A stretch of DNA of 8,511 nt from Sulfurovum sp. GTDB taxonomy: Bacteria > Campylobacterota > Campylobacteria > Campylobacterales > Sulfurovaceae. Every line of letters begins with the position of its first letter. The stretch's first letter is position 1. The translations under genes were made by a program, and so were the position numbers. The notes beneath the pieces are model-generated. The model searched no databases, had not been told where the DNA came from, and worked only from the letters and a program-made list of their open reading frames with translations. The stretch lies in the NCBI GenBank assembly GCA_026985755.1, contig JALSPX010000211.1, positions 1 to 8,511 of the forward strand, in the 5' to 3' direction. Positions 6,845 through 8,511 of this stretch are shown here, piece after piece.

Positions 6845-7486
6845 TTATAGTGTTTGGTACGCTTTTTTTATACAGGCATCTATTGTCGGTTCATCTGCAA
6901 CTTCATACTGTATATTTTTAGGTAGATGGGCTTTAGTTGATTCTCCTATGACGATGGCAATATAGCTCATATCCCATGAAAAATTTTTAAGAAAACAGTG
7001 AATAGTTGAAGGTGAAGTAAAAATAATAATAGCATTGTGTTGTGGTTTAGCCTCTTTAGGGTACGTGACACAATGGGTCTGATAAATCACTTTTTCTTGT
7101 AAGATGATACCTTTTTGAGCAAGGTATCTTTTGCTATCAAAAGAGATTTCTTTGGGACGCAAATATAAGATATTTCTATTTTTAAATCTATTGATAATCT
7201 CTTGGCTAAGTGATGCACCATAAAAGGATGTGGAACAATATTCCACTTTCCCGCCTAAATTTTCTATCTGCCTTGCGGTAGCAGTTCCTATGGCTAAAGA
7301 GGGATACTCTTTCCATTCACTGTTAAGTACGTCTGCACTTTTTACGGCTTGTTTAGAGGTAAACATCAATGTATCACACTGAGATAAATCAAGCTCAGTA
7401 TTCACAATAGAAAAATCAATCATTGGAAGATATATCGTATTGGCTTTATGTACTGGTGAAAGTAAATAAATGGCTCTTTTTATCAC
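6845..7486 (-). CDS. hemD: Uroporphyrinogen-III synthase
   Basis: Cytoplasmic enzyme that closes and inverts ring D of hydroxymethylbilane to give uroporphyrinogen III, the branch point to haem, sirohaem and cobalamin. The 213 residues are typical of the compact bacterial forms. HemD sequences diverge strongly, but the two-lobe pattern is visible: MFTSKQAV near 41-48, AIGTATARQIENLGG near 65-79, NILYLRPKE near 105-113, EKVIYQT near 131-137, IIIFTSPST near 153-161, and AIVIGESTKAHL near 177-188. Translation starts at GTG (7486-7484), overlapping the transporter stop (TAGTG). An AAGG at 7497-7494 lies 7 bases upstream as ribosome binding site, and coupling to the upstream gene is likely. The stop is TAA at 6847-6845. 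No other haem gene is in the window. The metal transporter next door may be linked by iron handling, but that is only inference from position. Confidence 0.9.
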   Translation of the reverse strand: MIKRAIYLLSPVHKANTIYLPMIDFSIVNTELDLSQCDTLMFTSKQAVKSADVLNSEWKEYPSLAIGTATARQIENLGGKVEYCSTSFYGASLSQEIINRFKNRNILYLRPKEISFDSKRYLAQKGIILQEKVIYQTHCVTYPKEAKPQHNAIIIFTSPSTIHCFLKNFSWDMSYIAIVIGESTKAHLPKNIQYEVADEPTIDACIKKAYQTL

Positions 7487-8421
7487 TATACAACCTTGTT
7501 TAACTCTACGATTGTTTTTCCATGTAAAAGTGCATTATTCATCTCTTCATCATCATAAGGATCAAAATGTGGAGTAATAACCCACTTTTTCCTTTTATCA
7601 AGAAGCATAATTTTATCTTCTACCTCATCTGCAATACGATGTGCTTCTAGTAGCAGCATATTAGGACGTAATACCATATGGAACTCCACAAAATTGGTAG
7701 TACCATCTGTTCGTGTACGAAGCCAGTGATACGAGGAAACTTCTGGATGATTCGCAATAATCTCACCTATTTTGGCAACCATCTCTCCCCCTAAGGCTCT
7801 ATCTAAAAGTATCTCAATCCCCTCCACAATAATCTCATATGCAGAATAAATAATATAGATACCAATTGCTATACCAAAAATAGCATCAATCCAATGAAGT
7901 TCTGTGAGTGCGACTAGTCCAAGTGCTACCAATACAGCTGCATTGGACCATAAGTCTGTTTGATAATGCAAGGCATCCGCTTTTATCACTAAGTTATCTG
8001 TTTTTTTTGCAACATTTAATAAAAACTGTACAAGAAAATAGGTAATGATAATAGATATGAGCATCGCGACAATAGCTGGGCTTAATAAGGAAGTAGTTGA
8101 GCCCTCTAAAAGTTTTTTGATCCCTACATAAATAATATAAAGACCCGATATAGAAATAATGGTACCCTCAATCACCGCAGCGATAGCTTGCATTTTTCCT
8201 TTACCATATTGATAGATATCATCGGGAATCTCTTCTGCCTTTTTAATAGCAAAATAGTTAAATATCGATACAGCCATATCAAGAATAGAATCAATAGCAG
8301 ATGCCAATACTGCAACAGATCCACTTGCTATGCCAATAACAAGTTTTACAATAACCAATAATGTTGCTACCAAAGAAGATACTACAGTAGCTCGTTTTTG
8401 TAGTGAATGTTTACTATCCAT
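7486..8421 (-). CDS. fieF: Cation diffusion facilitator metal efflux transporter, FieF/YiiP type
   Basis: Inner-membrane antiporter predicted to export divalent cations (Zn, Fe, Cd or Mn) from the cytoplasm in exchange for protons. The 311 residues match the usual FieF length, with six hydrophobic segments near residues 13-34, 36-58, 80-100, 112-135, 157-175 and 178-200. The transport-site residues are present: D44 and D48 (AIDSILD) in segment 2, and H152 and D156 (HYQTD) in segment 5, matching the Asp/Asp/His/Asp site known in E. coli FieF. The cytoplasmic domain keeps H232, H248, H261, H285 and D287 (HFD), equivalent to the family's dimer-interface metal ligands. The ATG is preceded by AGAGAGG at 8432-8426. 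The stop codon overlaps the start of hemD by one base (TAGTG), so the two genes are probably co-transcribed. The family is secure; the metal specificity is not, because the site is shared by Zn and Fe transporters. Confidence 0.93.
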   Translation of the reverse strand: MDSKHSLQKRATVVSSLVATLLVIVKLVIGIASGSVAVLASAIDSILDMAVSIFNYFAIKKAEEIPDDIYQYGKGKMQAIAAVIEGTIISISGLYIIYVGIKKLLEGSTTSLLSPAIVAMLISIIITYFLVQFLLNVAKKTDNLVIKADALHYQTDLWSNAAVLVALGLVALTELHWIDAIFGIAIGIYIIYSAYEIIVEGIEILLDRALGGEMVAKIGEIIANHPEVSSYHWLRTRTDGTTNFVEFHMVLRPNMLLLEAHRIADEVEDKIMLLDKRKKWVITPHFDPYDDEEMNNALLHGKTIVELNKVV

Positions 8422-8422
8422 A

Positions 8423-8474
8423 GAACCTCTCTATTTAAATATATCTGATTTTATCATAATATTATTAGAGGTTC
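8423..8474 (-). promoter_or_regulatory. Inverted repeat in the fieF leader that covers the ribosome binding site
   Basis: A perfect 8-bp inverted repeat: in the minus-strand transcript GAACCTCT (8474-8467) pairs with AGAGGTTC (8430-8423), with a 36-base AT-rich loop. The downstream arm contains AGAGG, the core of the fieF Shine-Dalgarno sequence, so the paired form would hide it. It is not followed by a T-run, so it is not a terminator. Confidence 0.4.
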
Positions 8475-8495
8475 CCTTCAGAATCGTGATGGATA

Positions 8496-8501
8496 ATTAT
8501 A
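8496..8501 (-). promoter_or_regulatory. Putative -10 box (TATAAT) for the fieF-hemD operon
   Basis: TATAAT on the minus strand, 75-80 bases upstream of the fieF ATG. The -35 position falls outside the window. A start near 8489 would give a leader of about 68 bases containing the inverted repeat at 8423-8474. A second AT-rich candidate (TATGAT/TAAAAT around 8450-8458) lies closer to the gene and would exclude the upstream arm. Confidence 0.4.
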
Positions 8502-8511
8502 AACTATTTAT

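Noticed and set aside
6814..6847. Terminator after hemD (AAAACGTTTT followed by T-runs)
   Set aside because: The palindrome is short and AT-based with no real loop, too weak to call. The T-rich tract is equally explained as upstream promoter sequence for the RHS gene.

Overview
The window carries four genes, all on the minus strand, so transcription runs from high to low coordinates. The genome is AT-rich. A FieF-type cation efflux gene is stop-start coupled to a divergent uroporphyrinogen-III synthase gene, intergenic spaces are tight and -10 boxes are AT-rich. Together this suggests a Campylobacterota bacterium of the Sulfurimonas/Sulfurovum kind, but that assignment is an inference from style and not from a marker gene.

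Region 8511-6845 is housekeeping. A 311-residue cation diffusion facilitator (fieF-like) is followed, with a one-base TAGTG overlap, by hemD, which starts with GTG. The leader of the transporter gene holds an 8-bp inverted repeat whose downstream arm covers the Shine-Dalgarno sequence. This is a possible translational switch.

Region 6844-542 is accessory. A short AT-rich spacer has a TATAAT box and two 11-bp-spaced direct repeats. It leads into a 2070-codon gene for a secreted lipoprotein. Its order is: lipobox, two PKD/REJ-like domains, two Big_2-like domains, a carboxypeptidase-regulatory-like domain, an acidic calcium-binding-like stretch, an RHS-type beta region, a PPC/DVUA0089-like domain, a long run of YD repeats, the RHS core ending in DPLGL, and a 125-residue basic variable tip. 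This is the layout of a polymorphic toxin: the YD shell encloses the tip, and the DPxG motifs release it.

Region 542-237 is a 101-codon acidic small gene. Its ATG overlaps the toxin stop codon (TAATG), and it is the likely immunity gene. The tip has about 17 basic against 3 acidic residues in its last 60, while the small protein is strongly acidic, as expected for a toxin and its inhibitor.

Region 236-1 has no supported gene. It holds a cluster of GACCCCTATGC repeats, including an exact 22-bp repeat 40 bp apart, a 10-bp inverted repeat, a fragment unlike its surroundings that may belong to a dispersed repeat, and a possible minus-strand extended -10 promoter leading out of the window.

The most interesting content is the lipid-anchored, multi-domain RHS toxin with its tip and immunity gene. 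Neither protein's activity can be read from sequence alone.
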